Shown: positions 10,420-22,104, counted from the stretch's first letter. The stretch is 64,000 nt of DNA from Ornithodoros turicata (GCF_037126465.1 NC_088203.1:97712668-97776667); one strand, 5' to 3'. Notes: generated by a model not told the origin, from the sequence alone. Numbers and translations are program-made.

Positions 10420-11054
10420 ACGAATATTGCCAGCAACACCAAAGCGTTCGTGGCCGGATGTGTCTTCGCCGCTCCGACACACGACAGATTCAGCGGGCCC
10501 GGAACCGGACCCTTCGATTAACCATCATCATCGTCCTGGCCTTCTTCTGGTGCTGGACTCCCTACGTTACCATGGTCCTCTGGTACCAGTTCGATCCCGA
10601 CGGAGCCGAACACGTAAACAGCTACCTCCAGTCGTCTCTCTTCATGTTCGCGGTGTCCAACTCCTGCGTCAATCCTCTAGTGTACGGGAGCTACACCAGC
10701 AAGTTTCGAAACTGTTGGGCGAGATGCCTAGAAGGCACACCGTGTCCTGTGTCCGAACACGTCTTGAGACAGAATGCAAACAGCATCAGGCGCGCGCCGT
10801 GCACGTCTCTGCCGGACGCGAGTAAGCTTCAGCAAAACTGTTCGCTGTGCTCGGACGCGTCTGTGTATCCGTGCGAAGTGACGATAAGGTTTAAGGGACA
10901 TGTGTGTAAGAACGGCTCTACGAGTACCAGGACGATGGCTCCCAGCTGTTGCTGTAAGAAGGGGAGCGTGGATTTCATGAATGGAAGCCACCGACGTATG
11001 ACAGTGCCGGCGAGATGTTATGCGCCAGAGAAGAGAGACGTGGAAGATAGTTGA
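10420..11054 (+). CDS. GnRH/AKH-family neuropeptide receptor, terminal exon (TM6, TM7, C-tail)
   Basis: This exon adds about 211 residues to the receptor. The third intracellular loop ends in basic QRARNRTLRLT, then TM6 IIIVLAFFWCWTPYVTMVLW carries the class A CWxPY switch. The loop DPDGAEHVNSYLQSS leads into TM7, FMFAVSNSCVNPLVYGSY, which has the NPxxY motif. The C-tail of about 115 residues is rich in Cys, Ser and Arg; a CCCKKGS cluster could be palmitoylated (inference). A TGA ends the frame at 11052-11054. The protein is expected in the plasma membrane, where family members bind short AKH-, ACP- or corazonin-like peptides and signal through Gq or Gs. Which ligand applies cannot be told here, because the N-terminal half is missing. 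The open frame continues upstream to 10224 but loses similarity before the TCTCCGTAG acceptor. Confidence 0.9.
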
Positions 11055-11207
11055 ACTAAGATAGTGGCCAGAAGCCCGACCTACTACATTATGGCGGCCA
11101 TGTGATTTGTACCCCACCCCAGCGCCGCAATTTGGAAACTTAGCGGTGGTGCTGGTGATCGGCCCGCTTATTGGTCCTTCATTTGCTATAATATATTGCA
11201 CTGAAGC

Positions 11208-11251
11208 TCGCCACCATCACCACCACCACCACCACCACCACTGAAGCTCGC
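11208..11251. repeat. CAC microsatellite with duplicated CTGAAGCTCG flank
   Basis: About nine CAC/CAT units lie between two copies of CTGAAGCTCG, suggesting replication slippage that also copied the flank. It sits in the presumed 3' UTR. Confidence 0.85.
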
Positions 11252-11773
11252 GTTAGGAACTTCGTGCAAAATCGTACATTCATTAACATTATCTGTCATT
11301 GCGTTCAAATGAGTTTTGAAATTTCGAAATGTCTGTGCTATTGTTGGCTTCTACAAAGTTTATGTGTGCGCTTTCGGCTCGTTCAATATTTCAGCTGTCC
11401 AGTCAAGATGAAGATCCCGCGTGCCGATGCATAGCGATCCTAGCGGATCGTATCAGACGACATTCTGCATAGGTGTTGCTAATTATGACATGGTCGCTAT
11501 ACTCTAGTAGGTCGTGGTCTGAAGTGCAACCCATGTGTTCGGATGAGGGGTATCTGTCGTTCACTGGCCCTCTTGCAGTCTCTTGCATTAACGAGGCATT
11601 ATGAGTGAGGTACGATTTAGAAGAAAGGGCGTATTTCAAAACTGTGCTTATTGCGCAGGTCATACTTTGTTCGAAATACAACTTGTTGCATTAAGTTTCA
11701 CAGTTAGAATGTAATATACCATAGGTTAGTTTTGATTCCTAGCTGCCATGTATTTTTGTATGGTTATACTGAA

Positions 11774-11779
11774 AATAAA
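11774..11779 (+). promoter_or_regulatory. Candidate polyadenylation signal
   Basis: AATAAA on the receptor strand, the first canonical signal after the stop codon. A second candidate is near 12305. Confidence 0.3.
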
Positions 11780-11800
11780 AGAGCGAGTTATAAACTATGT

Positions 11801-12615
11801 ACAGTGTGCAAATCCGAAGCTGTCGCCTGTTTTTCAGAACGGGGTCAGGAAGAAGTGGTGCCTCATTTATGTACAATTCATTTTTATTCTAATAACGATG
11901 GTGCTTTTCTATAACACGTGTAATATAATTCCTTGCGACAGTTCATTATTATAACTGAAGTGTGTGTCACATCATGTTTTGTATTAGATGTGACCAAATG
12001 CTGTGTGCAGTTACTCAGTGAAACTAATGTAAGATACTGACTATTTTGTCTATGTACGAACACAGCAAACCGGTGCCATGCTTGCTTCATTGTGTTCTAA
12101 ACACCGGCGCGATAAATGTTTCCTCTAGTCTGTGCGTCAAATCGCGCACTTAACTAGTGTGCAAAATATTGTGGATTGTTCATGCTATGGGAACAAGAGC
12201 GTTATTTTGTCTGAAAACCGAACATGCTCATGTACCTGTGTGATATATCTAGCTCTTACGATACGAGAAGTAGCGTATCGCAGGACCCTACATGTTCATC
12301 GGCATAGGAGTAGCAAAATAAAAGTTATATTACGTATTGTCCTGGCAGAGCGCGTAATATTTTTTCGATCTGGAAGCGATAACACCTTGTGGATGCTCTA
12401 CCTCCAACGCGGGAATGCAAACACGGATCATATTACACGACAAACGTGTTCGAGGTAAGCTTTACTTTTCATGTAACATCTTGTTGTGAAACCTGCAAAG
12501 CCTGGGGAAGAGCAAGCGAAAACACACAGGCTGCGTTTCAAAACAAACTCTCGAGTAGGAGTTGGTCACGGGACAGAGTTGTAACGCGTGATTAAGGGGG
12601 TAGGCGACCCTCGGG
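11801..12615. other. No supported gene
   Basis: Only short overlapping ORFs without domains. Confidence 0.4.
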
Positions 12616-13180
12616 TTGGTTGTGCACTGTTCAATTATAAACACCCCTTTGAGGGCGTTGATACCTATTCGAAGGATGTGCCTGAGGATACGTCTTGGTG
12701 TTCCGAGAGCCGCTGAAACTCGAATGGTGATCTCCGAAGCCCGTGAGTTACCGATAGAAATCTTACGGCAGATGGAAGCCATTCGCAGTTACATGCGTCT
12801 CAGAACTCACCACCGTCTCATTCCCTTCTAGCAAAAATGTATCTGCGAAGCCAAAGTGCTGTCTTCAAGTCTATCATGGAAGTCGGGCTTCCTCCGTTCA
12901 TAATCCACCCAACAGTTCCCACAACCTCTCCGTGGTCGCTTCTGCTCCCATCACTCTCCCTATCTGTCCCTGACCTCAAGGTTCCAAAGCATCAGTTGCC
13001 ACCTTTAGTTCTTCAACAGTTGGCAGAGGACATGATGCACCTTAAATATCATGACCACGCTGCCGTCATCACTGATGGATCCACCACACGTGAGTGTTCG
13101 TCGTGTGCTTTTGTCGTCCCATCTGATGCAGTCTCACGTGGATATCGTGTCTCACATCGTACACAGAAGGAATGGCCACA
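12616..13180 (+). pseudogene. I-like LINE fragment: linker plus RNase H start
   Basis: At about 12670-12825 the frame reads LGVPRAAETRMVISEARELP, followed by IEILRQMEAIRSYMRLR. This is the linker between RT and RNase H, also seen at 51.9-52.0 kb and 62.64-62.75 kb. At about 13045-13155 a second frame reads HAAVITDGSTTRECSSCAFV followed by VPSDAVSRGYRVSHRT, which is the first strand of RNase H with its catalytic Asp in TDGS. Stops and frameshifts separate the two, and the rest of RNase H is missing. A dead fragment. Confidence 0.7.
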
Positions 13181-13410
13181 TTCACAAGAGCAACATTGCG
13201 TAGAGCAGACAGGGGGCAGTCATCTAACTTCATCTAACCTCATCCTCATCCAATCAACTACCTCATTTTCGCTCATCATCTTCGCTCATCCTCCTGCGTT
13301 AGTCGTGACGTTGCCCGCTACAAGCGTGGCCGACCACGGCGAGGAGTTTCACCACCACCACCGCCAGTGCACGGCTCAAGTACGGCAGAATTGCATGTAA
13401 GCAAATAAAT

Positions 13411-13470
13411 ATGCATAATGTAAAACCCCGAGACTAGGGAACACGAAGGGACAGACACAACACGAAGTCT
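13411..13470. mobile_element. One arm of the 40.3-kb palindromic element
   Basis: GCATAATGTAAAACCCCGAG through the ACTAGGGAACACGAAGGGACAG and ACACAACACGAAGTCT blocks matches one arm of the hairpin at 40292-40399. Only one arm is present. Confidence 0.6.
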
Positions 13471-13899
13471 CAAGCATAAACATGTTTGTTGTTGGTTAAC
13501 TTGTACGTTGCATTGTGTTCTCCCGGGCTGCGACTGTGGTCAGAGAGGTCGGCCTGGGAACCATGTGGAATTCTGGGTGGAAATTCCTACATGTGTTCAA
13601 GCGCGGCAACAAAATGTCATGAGAGAGGGCGCGCTTTCACATGTCACACCGTGGACGCAACGACGCCGCGCAAAGTGTTGTCGGGGGGGAACCCCTCCAG
13701 TTCAAAAGTAAGTGTGTCGAGGTGCAGCGACAACTGCGTACGAGGGAGACTTCACACCAACGCAAAGCGGGTTGGTGTAATGTCTGCGAATGTGTCGCGA
13801 AAACGACGAAGAGCACCTACTTCATCTACAATGCGAGCGCACTAGCTACCTCGTTACCTTCCATCACGTCTATACCTACTACTCTCGAGATATCCGAAA
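13471..13899. other. No assigned gene
   Basis: Overlapping + strand frames of 67-141 codons run through this stretch into the endonuclease-like fragment. I recognise no domain in it. Confidence 0.3.
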
Positions 13900-14260
13900 A
13901 GATGGCGCAGCGAACCAGGGACCACGGCAACATGGGGGCCTTTAATGTGCAGAGCCTTAATGCACATGTTAGCGACATAACCACTGACCCGGTGCTGGCC
14001 AAGTGCAAAGTCTTCGCCCCCTATGAGACCTGGAGCAGCCTACTGCGATATAGGGAAGGTTTGTGATGCGTTTCCCTTGCCTACAGAGGAGACAGCCGAG
14101 GTCCCGGTGCCGCCACCTGCTCGAGAAATGACGAAACTATTGGTAGCCAATATACTCTCAAGGTAGACAAGGTAGTAGTACACGCCCTATAGCCGCTGCA
14201 GACGAAGTTAGTGACGTATGCGTCGATAGAGAAGGGGAATGACTTTTGGGAAAGGGGCGG
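13900..14260 (+). pseudogene. Endonuclease-like fragment, Helentron or LINE type
   Basis: The frame ending at 14066 contains MGAFNVQSLNAHVSDITTDP followed by VLAKCKVFAPYETWS. This looks like the N-terminal N.QSL ... ETW signature of apurinic-like (EEP) endonucleases carried by non-LTR retrotransposons and by Helentron-type Helitrons. The continuation is broken by frameshifts, with CVSLAYRGDSRGPGAAT in another frame. No Rep or helicase piece was found nearby, so the parent element stays uncertain. The Helentron suggestion is from memory of the NVQSLxAHxxDI wording. Confidence 0.4.
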
Positions 14261-15099
14261 TCAGCCTGCTCGTGGGTGGCGGCTCGGTGATCCCAGGCGA
14301 GATGAAATGGAAGGGGAAGGATTATGGTGGTACAGGAGAGGGAGAGGTGTGCAGCCCCTCACTTTTCGGGAATAGGGTAGTCGCGAGCTACCCACCACAG
14401 AAAACACACGAGCATCCCTCGTTAGCCATCATTGGGATGCTCTCTGTGCCACACCACAGTAACGACCAGTATGATGGGCGAAGCTACCCCAACTATGCGT
14501 TCTAGAAGTGGACTACAATGATGCCGCCGCCCTCGTCGTGCTGACATACACTACACCGGGATCCTCGAAAGAAAAAAATCTAGAGGTTCCTTCGAACCAA
14601 ACTCTTCAATTACTCTGCAAGCAACACCTTCGTAGAACACATGAAGGAACACAATGCCCAGAATTGTCATAGGAGTCTTCAATGCGGGTATCAAGAAGCT
14701 CCAGAACAATTGGATCGCGGTCTCTATGAAAGAAGGCTTCGATTTGCATTAAGCCAGTGACGATAAAATTACCACAACCCGTACAGAAAGTATTATAGAT
14801 CGCGTCTTCTGCAGGAGTATCAATAAGGTAGTGGTGACAAAGTACATTGGTTACTTCAGTCTCCACAGGTTTCTACTCCTTCGGACAGTCACCAATTCAG
14901 TCTCCGCAGGCCAACGTCGCAGAATGCCCGCGATTAGCTCCTAAATGCTATCGCGTTTCAAGGACAATCTGCACAACGATTTCTGCCGTAATTTTGTGTG
15001 CTGACTCTTTCTACGCCGTGTGTTCCACTGTCGAGGACTCAGAACATTAGTTGCAGAATGTATGGTGTTAATTTTGAAGCCATTGAACAATATTTTTTT
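14261..15099. other. No supported gene
   Basis: An 86-codon minus frame at 14606-14866 and others show no recognisable domain. Confidence 0.35.
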
Positions 15100-15377
15100 T
15101 TAATTCCGTGTAGCGCCTCGAAGTAACTGTAACTATGCGCGGCGTACAACAGAGAGGAAGGAGAGCAGAGAGCAGGAAGGAGTAGAAGACAGGAGGTTAG
15201 TATGCGTCCTGGGCCGACTTTAGGGGAAACTGTGCCGACATTCGTCTGGAGAGTCTTCGGAAAACCCAGGGAAAACCTCAGACGAACACAGCAGGTTCCA
15301 GGATTCGAACCCGCATCACCTCCCAGTCTCTGCGTGGAAAGCGATCACCTTAACCACAATGCCACGGGAGCTGGTCC
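15100..15377 (-). repeat. tRNA-derived SINE, copy 3
   Basis: On the minus strand the head has CCGTGGCATTGTGGTTAAGG (A-box-like) and GGGTTCGAATCCTGG (B-box-like). The shared body follows and ends in TACTTCGAGGCGCTACACGG. Same family and orientation as 1131-1421 and 5605-5850. Confidence 0.75.
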
Positions 15378-15637
15378 ATTGAACAATACGACGTGAACTG
15401 CAGAGTCTGGAAGAATAATTAAGACAAACACAACATTTAGCCTTCACCAACGGCGATGTCGGCGCAGTATAATTGGTGACACACTTGACTGAGAGGTATA
15501 GCTAAGAATGTCGCCACCGGCAGTCGCTGAGTTTTGTCAAAGGCCGTCGATCAAATAGTAGTAGTGCCGTGATGGTACACGTAAGGTTTGTCTGCGCAGT
15601 GTGGCGATGCTGAAAGCAATGTTTACCTCCCCCACAA

Positions 15638-15710
15638 TGCTACCGCCCTCGGCCGGGATCGAACCCGCAATCTTGAGCTGAGCAAGCCACCACGTTACTG
15701 ACTGATGTTC
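15638..15710 (-). repeat. tRNA-like SINE head, second family
   Basis: The minus strand reads GTGGTGGCTTGCTCAGCTCA, then GATTGCGGGTTCGATCCCGG and CCGAGGGCGG. This has A- and B-box-like elements and a tRNA-like spacing, but the body differs from copies 1-3. It is next to an A-rich tract at about 15713-15745. Confidence 0.55.
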
Positions 15711-15745
15711 AAGAAAAAAAAAAAAAAGAAAAAAAAGAAAAGAAA

Positions 15746-18422
15746 CGCAGATATGATGCAGGTTACAGCGCCATCAAATCTACGACAGCGACAGAGCTGT
15801 TTATTTTAGCTCGCCTGTCTCTACGTGCATGATTCGCCCTGTCGACTGTGGTCCGCAGCAAGATCTTCTTCCTCGGACGGCCCATGATGCCGCTATCACC
15901 GACTCACCTCCCCACATACACGCAATATACCGTATCCGCTGCTGCTACAGGCGACGTGAATCCGGCACGCGGGCGGCGCAACAATTCACATATCTTGACA
16001 TGTGAACAGTGTTGACAAGTCATTTCCGGCCGTCCCTCTAGATGAAGCAAAAAAAAAAAAAAAAACTCTAAAATTTGACCAAACCTCCGTTGATTGAATT
16101 TTCTTCGGAAGCCGCCTTATAATAATTCAACGTTGACATGCAAACTTGCATGGGACATAGTTGCGTCACAGGAGCTGCTGCATGCGGCTGGAGATGCGCT
16201 TACAACATCACGGAAACGAGGTAATGCGAAACTATACAGTGTCTAGACATGCGGCAAGCTCTAGTTCGGGATATTGTCCTGGATATCTGCAGCTTGCGAA
16301 GCACTTGCTGAAGTACTGGGATCCGCCCGCTAGTTGGCGGTGGAATTGTACGCTGTCATAATTCGAATGGAGCGCAGGACTTTTCACAGTCCCGGTAGGA
16401 CTTATTGTTTTTTTTTTTTGTCTTTCTTTCTTTTATTCGTTGCGCTGAACAACCGCTCTACTTCGGCGTCAAACCATGGTAGGACCAGAAGAAAGAAAGC
16501 ACAGTCAATTCAACTGTTTTCCTGTGGTAGGATTGTTCCGTGACATACGCTTCTGGGCGCCGTTTCATAAATTTGGTAAACCGGGAACGAAACCTCCAGA
16601 TTTCCCTCCAACCTCCAGATCAAAATTCCTCCCGCCAGACGGCGACACCAACCCTCTAGATCTCGAAGGAAATCCTCCAACTTGGCAACACTGCATGTGA
16701 AGTGGCAACCGGGGCTGCCACTTTTCCGCCGATGCACGTGACGCCACCGTCACAGCCAACGTGACTCTGCGAAATGTCCATTCCGGATTTCGCGCATTTT
16801 TCTCGTTTCTTCGCTTCATGTCACGCCAAGAGAGAGAAGGGTTTTCGGTGATGCGACGTACAAGACAAGATCTTTAGGAAATTGAGCCCTAAACAGCTTG
16901 TCGCTCTAAAATCATAATATTCGTACAATCCTACACAAAATATGCTGTGTCCTCATCTCTTGCCTTCTCGTCTCTGCCAGCCTCGTCTCCAGCTTTTCTC
17001 CGTCTTCAAGCACTTCCATATGTTTGCCGACGATATGGCACTGAACGACTTCAAGCAACAGATTTTTGACTTTCTTTAAGAGGATGAAAAACGCCTTTAC
17101 GTCGCCAGAGGGTTTTGACTAACATTTTCAAGACGAGACAACAACGAAGAGGCTCCTTATTCTTTCCTAGCACGGTTGGTTCACTTTCTTTCTCCTCAAA
17201 CTGCCTACATGAGTTCACACACGCGCAGCATGGTGTTTGCCTTTCTTTGCAAAAAAGAAGAAAAAAAAAAGAAAGCTTTATTGCAGTGCAATGTTGAGGA
17301 AAGAATGTATGTTGCTCTTGGTGTATCGTCTTTTATGCTGTTATCGTTTTGTTCCCACGAGGAAAAGACCACGGTGCAGTGGGTTCTACAATGAAGAAGA
17401 ATAGACAGAGGACGTGGAGCATGAACGACACAAGAAACGTATCTATCACCACACAATACACGGCGCTGCTGAGACGCGAAGAGATTTTTCTGGCAAACTC
17501 CACTGCATCCCTTGCAGTGCTTGCCCTGACAGGAGGAGATGGTCTTTCGATAAAGAAAAGAAAAAGAAGGGCTTCGCGTTTCTTGTTCTTGCGTCACTGC
17601 AACACGACAATGTACTTTGGGCTCCCTAGTTGGAGATTTGGCTGTTACATGTGCGCAGGCTCACGATGCCCTCCCTTATAAGAACGCTAGTTGACAAATT
17701 GGCCTGTCAAGACCGAAGGTGCTGGGGTTCTGTAATATCTTCAAGTCAGCGCTGTCAACAATAAATGTACAGTACGCGTTAGTGCATGAGTGGTGTGTTG
17801 TGTGGTGGTATATTTGAGCCGTGTGCTCGTCCTAGCCCTCTAACTGTGCCGAGACTCATGCTTTTCACATTATGGAGTTGGTCCACTAGCTGGCTCGTGT
17901 CTGAGCGATACTCTCTTGTAAATGTTCAATTTTGACGAGTTTGACGCGTACTTGGCATATGTATACTTGAAACACGAGATTTTGTCATCGAACGCTTTTT
18001 ATTTTGTGCCAGACGCGCTGGAAGGAAAAAAGTCAGGTCCTCTAAGTTCAAACAACACTCAAAAGCAGTATACACTGAAGCTTTCTACGTTTATTTACGG
18101 TACTAGCTTTCGCGTGAGGAGCTACCAAACGGAATGGAACACAAACACACACATACGTCAGATGATGATGAGGTGGGTGATAGAACAGGATTACGTGTAT
18201 ATTATATACAAATACAATGAGCGTGGAAGTACAGAAAAGGAATGGGAAGGGGGTAACCAGGGATACGTGGGCCTCGTGGGAAATGGGTCTCATTATACCG
18301 AAAAACGATGCCAGGATGTCATTATCAGACCAACGAACACAGAAGGTGGCATAGTAGCGGGTAACACAACTAACGATACGTCGCAGAAGTCGATAGGAAA
18401 CTAAGTGGCTGTAAATCCTCTA
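15746..18422. other. No supported gene
   Basis: This 2.7-kb stretch holds scattered ORFs. The longest is 160 codons at 17922-18404 on the + strand; no domain, signal peptide or homologous motif is apparent in any of them. Homopolymer runs occur at about 16051-16066 and 16408-16420. I could not decide whether a unique gene is hidden here. Confidence 0.35.
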
Positions 18423-18680
18423 GGACTATCGATCATGATCCATCCCCTTAATTTTGCCTGCTTATAATTAATAAACCTAATGAACTCGCAAACAGTAACC
18501 TCCTCCCTAAGCACATTGAAAAATTTCTGCGTCCAAAGGAACGTTAGACCACGTTACTTTTACCTTCTTGTCAAAGTTCGTAAACAAAACTATCCTGGAA
18601 GGCCCATCATTTTAGGTATTAACACCTCTACTAGAAACATCGCACAAAAAACAAACAAAATAACTACCGCGTTTTAGAGT
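18423..18680 (+). pseudogene. Penelope-like element RT fragment
   Basis: One frame reads LLPKHIEKFLRPKER up to a stop. A second frame continues RPRYFYLLVKVRKQNYPGRP and IILGINTSTRNIAQ. The succession K.RP..FY.LPK.HK...PGRPI.SGI.S.T..I is the start of the reverse transcriptase of Penelope-like elements. The remainder (catalytic YxDD region and GIY-YIG nuclease) was not found. A frameshift and a stop show it is dead. Confidence 0.65.
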
Positions 18681-19877
18681 AGAAAGTCCTGACCGGGTCG
18701 GGACTAGCCGCTCCATATTTGTCTTTCATGTCCAATCCAACTACCGATCAACAGCAATACTTTCATCATGATATAAATCCACCCTAAAAGGAAACATGCG
18801 CCGTATGAGCAGTTTTGCGTCTTAAGCGAGGGGGGGGGGGCATGTTTAATGGTGAAATGACGTCTTGAGTGTATCTGCACTGATCATTAAGATTTTGTTA
18901 AGCATCCATAACCAATGCCAAAGTATCGAAGAAGAAAAATATTCCTCCGAAGTCGTGCATGACTCTCACTCTCTAACACCAACTCTATTCTTAGGCGACA
19001 TCTCAACATTCTTCTTGGTGATGATAAGTTTAAAGAAATCCCATCTCCCATGAGGTTTTCTTTTTTCCGTCGATCCAGTAACGTACACAACCTACCTACG
19101 TCTTTCTGCTTGGCAAAACGCCAGCCTGGCCGTTATTCTTATGCGGTGATACTCGTTACCATTATGCCTCCGTCCATTGATGTGCATAGCACCTCCTGTG
19201 ATGATACATTTAAAATAACTATGATGCCAAACGAAGAGCACCATCGCTTTCACAGCTTAACACAAAACAGCAACATCCTTATTTGAATTCGGACGCCAAC
19301 GGAGAAAAAGCTTTCAACTTTCCTTCAAGTGGTATTTGAATAGAGTACTTCGCACTGTGAAACGAGACAGTTCAAAAGAATGGAATCGTTACGTTCCCAT
19401 CCCGCTGAACGCTCCTTTTGAAAACTTCGCAGCGAGTCACTGCATTTAGGTTGTTCAGCAGGCGTAAACGTTCTACATTTATTCGCGGCTCTACATAGAA
19501 ATATCGGGTTAGAACACCCTCTTCCCTTTGTAGTATCCTGTGCTGCAGCGTCTTTACCGCGGTGCGCACCGAGACAGAAAATGCGGGTAGGTTTCCACTT
19601 GAATTTGTTCCGTTTTTTTTTTTTTTTTTGTCTTTTCCTATGCGTTGAATCTCTTTTTTACGTACTTGCCACGTGGAAAGACCTAATGCTACTGACGTTC
19701 AAGCTCAACGGAGCCAGACTGGCACCAAAGACACCGGGACACACCACAGTGGAGAGCTCGGAAATTGTTCTTGCAATCCGAGATCTTTTATCTGGTGCCA
19801 GATCAACCGTGTCTGGTCCCCATTGACTGGACTTACAAACGACCACACGTACTCATGGTACTGCGAGAATGAGACCG
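18681..19877. other. No supported gene
   Basis: Could be further decayed Penelope-like sequence, but no motif is convincing. A G-run at about 18831-18840 and a T-run at about 19613-19629 are present. Confidence 0.3.
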
Positions 19878-20787
19878 TTAAAGGGGCACTAAAATGCAAA
19901 AAACAACTTGCTGTCAAATGAAGCTCCGTGTTTCAATCAGTATAATACAAGCAAAATTAGTGCACACAGCGCTACCGTTTAGGAGAAAGACGCAGTGAAA
20001 ACAGAGCCGCTTTTGACGGCAACGAATGGGATTCCCCGGAGGCAAAGATTGGCGGCATCCAATCAGACAGCAGGAGAAGCGCGCGCTTACCTATCGCGGC
20101 CGTGTGGATTACACTCTTAAAAATGAACTTCACCGCATAGCACGCTCCTAGCCAACCATAATCTCGAATGATATCGTTATCTGCCCTGATTTGTTGAAAA
20201 CGGGAGGCGTACGCCTTTTTTGTGACAATTATGAACAGCATAAGTGTCACAAAAAAAGGCGTACGCCTCCTCTTTTCAACAAATCAGGACAGATAACGAT
20301 ATCATCCGAGATGATGGTTGGCTAGGAGCGTACTATGCGGTGAAGTTCATTTTTAAGAGTGTAGGAACGGGTCCGATTGTAGTGTTCCAAATATGCGCGG
20401 CATGATGCGCACCGCTTCATTTTTCAATACCGATTCACTGAATTGTAGCCTGCAACAGTTCTCGCGAACGTTCCACTGACAACATTTATCTTCACGTCCT
20501 TCGGACACCGACGCCAGCCCGCTTCGCAACGCGCACTATATTTTTCACTTGGACTGCTCCATGGCGTGGCACGCGCGTGCACGCGCAGCATGGACTAAAA
20601 ACACCGATGCACGAGCTCAAACGACGTACACTGCTTACCGCCGAAGCATGAAAGAGCCCGGTATAATTTCGATTGTATAGCTGCGTAAGGGAATCAAAGT
20701 TTTGAATTCTGATAACAAGTACGAAATTAACATAGGGTGGAACGTGATTTGAAGTGAACTTGTTTTTGCATTTTAGTGCCCCTTTAA
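19878..20787. mobile_element. TTAA-flanked non-autonomous element with a nested MITE
   Basis: The ends are inverted: TTAAAGGGGCACTAAAATGC on the left (19878) and GCATTTTAGTGCCCCTTTAA on the right (to 20787). If TTAA is the duplicated target, the body is 19882-20783, the pattern of piggyBac- or Kolobok-type elements. It has no transposase ORF. A 250-bp foldback MITE interrupts it at 20112-20361. Confidence 0.75.
20110..20363. mobile_element. TA-flanked foldback MITE, full length
   Basis: A near-complete hairpin from CACTCTTAAAAATGAACTTC to its complement, with arms of about 115 bp and TA at 20110-20111 and 20362-20363. Each arm carries GGCGTACGCC and TTTTTTGTGACA; the loop is about 17 bases. 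The copy at 46019-46271 is almost the same length (249 against 250 bp body) and reads very alike. It interrupts the TTAA-flanked element, so it is the younger insertion. Confidence 0.9.
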
Positions 20788-21371
20788 TATCTTAGCACCT
20801 TCGTGACGGTGTTCTGGTGTCTCTCCATGCGACTGTTGTTCATAACCAGGGCTAGCTTCGCTAGCTTCGCCGACGAAATCGAGGTCGTGGTTGAATTACC
20901 GTTCTCTGTAGATAAGCAACTGAACCTATTTCATTTCGTAGACAACTTTGTAGTTGGACCACGCGTTCTGACGTGGGATTTACCTCCTCCCGAGCGTCCA
21001 TTTCGAATGGGGGCGGGGGTGAAACATAAGAAATTTCATGTAAAGTTGTTGCGTTGCGGTTTGGTGTAAGGTTAAAATCATTAAAATAATATAATTAATT
21101 AATTTTTGTCCTTGAATAATTTATTTAAGATAATAGAATATCGTAAGTAAATTAAAACTCGCCGGTGTAAGCTCCATGCCCGACACGTCTCGGAACTCTC
21201 CAAATGAGATTGCCTTCTTTTTAAATCACATTAAAGCGTTATGAGGAGGTGAAACGCAGACAGCGAGGTTAGGGGAAGCAAAAAAGAAAGGAAGGGGCGT
21301 AAAGAAAAAGAAAGGGGCGATTTATTACAAATTCAACAGCACATTAACATATTAAAAACAGGGGTGGGTAG
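20788..21371. other. No supported gene
   Basis: An 88-codon + strand frame at 20803-21069 has no recognisable domain; AT-rich sequence follows. Confidence 0.4.
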
Positions 21372-21589
21372 TAACCGTGTATTCACACGAGCGTGTTTTC
21401 TGACGGCGCAGCGACTGAAGGAGCGAGAGGGGTAAATGATAAGGCGCTGAGGCTACGCCCTTTTGGAACGCCTACACAGATAGTGTTCCAATGTGCTGTC
21501 GGCTCAGATGCTGGGGACGCCGGGGATTACGTTCGCGCTGCAGTTGAACGTTGCAGCATTAATTTTATGTGCACGGCGCTTGGTACACA

Positions 21590-21844
21590 ATGGACGAAAG
21601 AAAGCGAAAATTTGTGGATCTTGCTTTTCTCATTGACGATAGTGAATGCTGCCACGAAAAGAAGCGGTTAAAGAAGCTATGGACGAATGAATGGTTGCTG
21701 AGGAAAGAGTACGGTCTGCAAAATAGCCTTCTACGGGAGCTACGACACGAGGACCCATTTGTCTACCGCAAGGTTTTGAGCATCGATGCGGCCACTTTTA
21801 AATACATTCTGCTCCGCATAGCAAAGCGCAAAAGGAGAGTATAG
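21590..21844 (+). pseudogene. Harbinger transposase, N-terminal remnant
   Basis: About 84 residues from the ATG at 21590. KRLKKLWTNEWLLRKEYGLQ followed by NSLLRELRHEDPFVYRKVLS and IDAATFKYILLRI matches the order W...WL.R....G....LL.EL...D...Y...LR.....F..IL..I found before the DDE domain in PIF/Harbinger transposases. Translation stops after RIAKRKRRV, just where the helix-turn-helix and DDE region should begin. It lies 215 bp inside the left TIR. The family is assigned from memory of this pattern; the TIR and TAA evidence supports it independently. Confidence 0.75.
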
Positions 21845-22104
21845 AGGCCAATATGCGGGACAGTATACTAGCCAGTGATAGTCTTTCCGTAACCCGTCTG
21901 CAACAGGTTCGTTCGAATTATATGCGCTTAAACATGCCTCTAAATGCATAAAACGTTCGTAAATAAGAGTGAGCGGGAAAGAGTGTAGGAGAGAGTACTG
22001 TGAAAGCTGTGCGTCGTCGTTTTTTACCGTGACTCCGCAGCAGTCTGACGGTGTTGAGTGTGGTGTAAAGCAGAGACGGCTGTGGCGTAAAGGTCGCACC
22101 TTTC

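Larger units (their letters stand above)
11055..11800 (+). other. Probable 3' UTR of the receptor gene
   Basis: No coding frame continues past the TGA. The first canonical AATAAA on this strand is at 11774-11779, about 720 bp after the stop, and would give a 3' UTR of about 740 bp. No transcript evidence exists here. Confidence 0.35.

Noticed and set aside
17922..18404. 160-codon ORF as a gene
   Set aside because: No recognisable motif; tandem low-complexity ACACAC and ATATAT pieces within.
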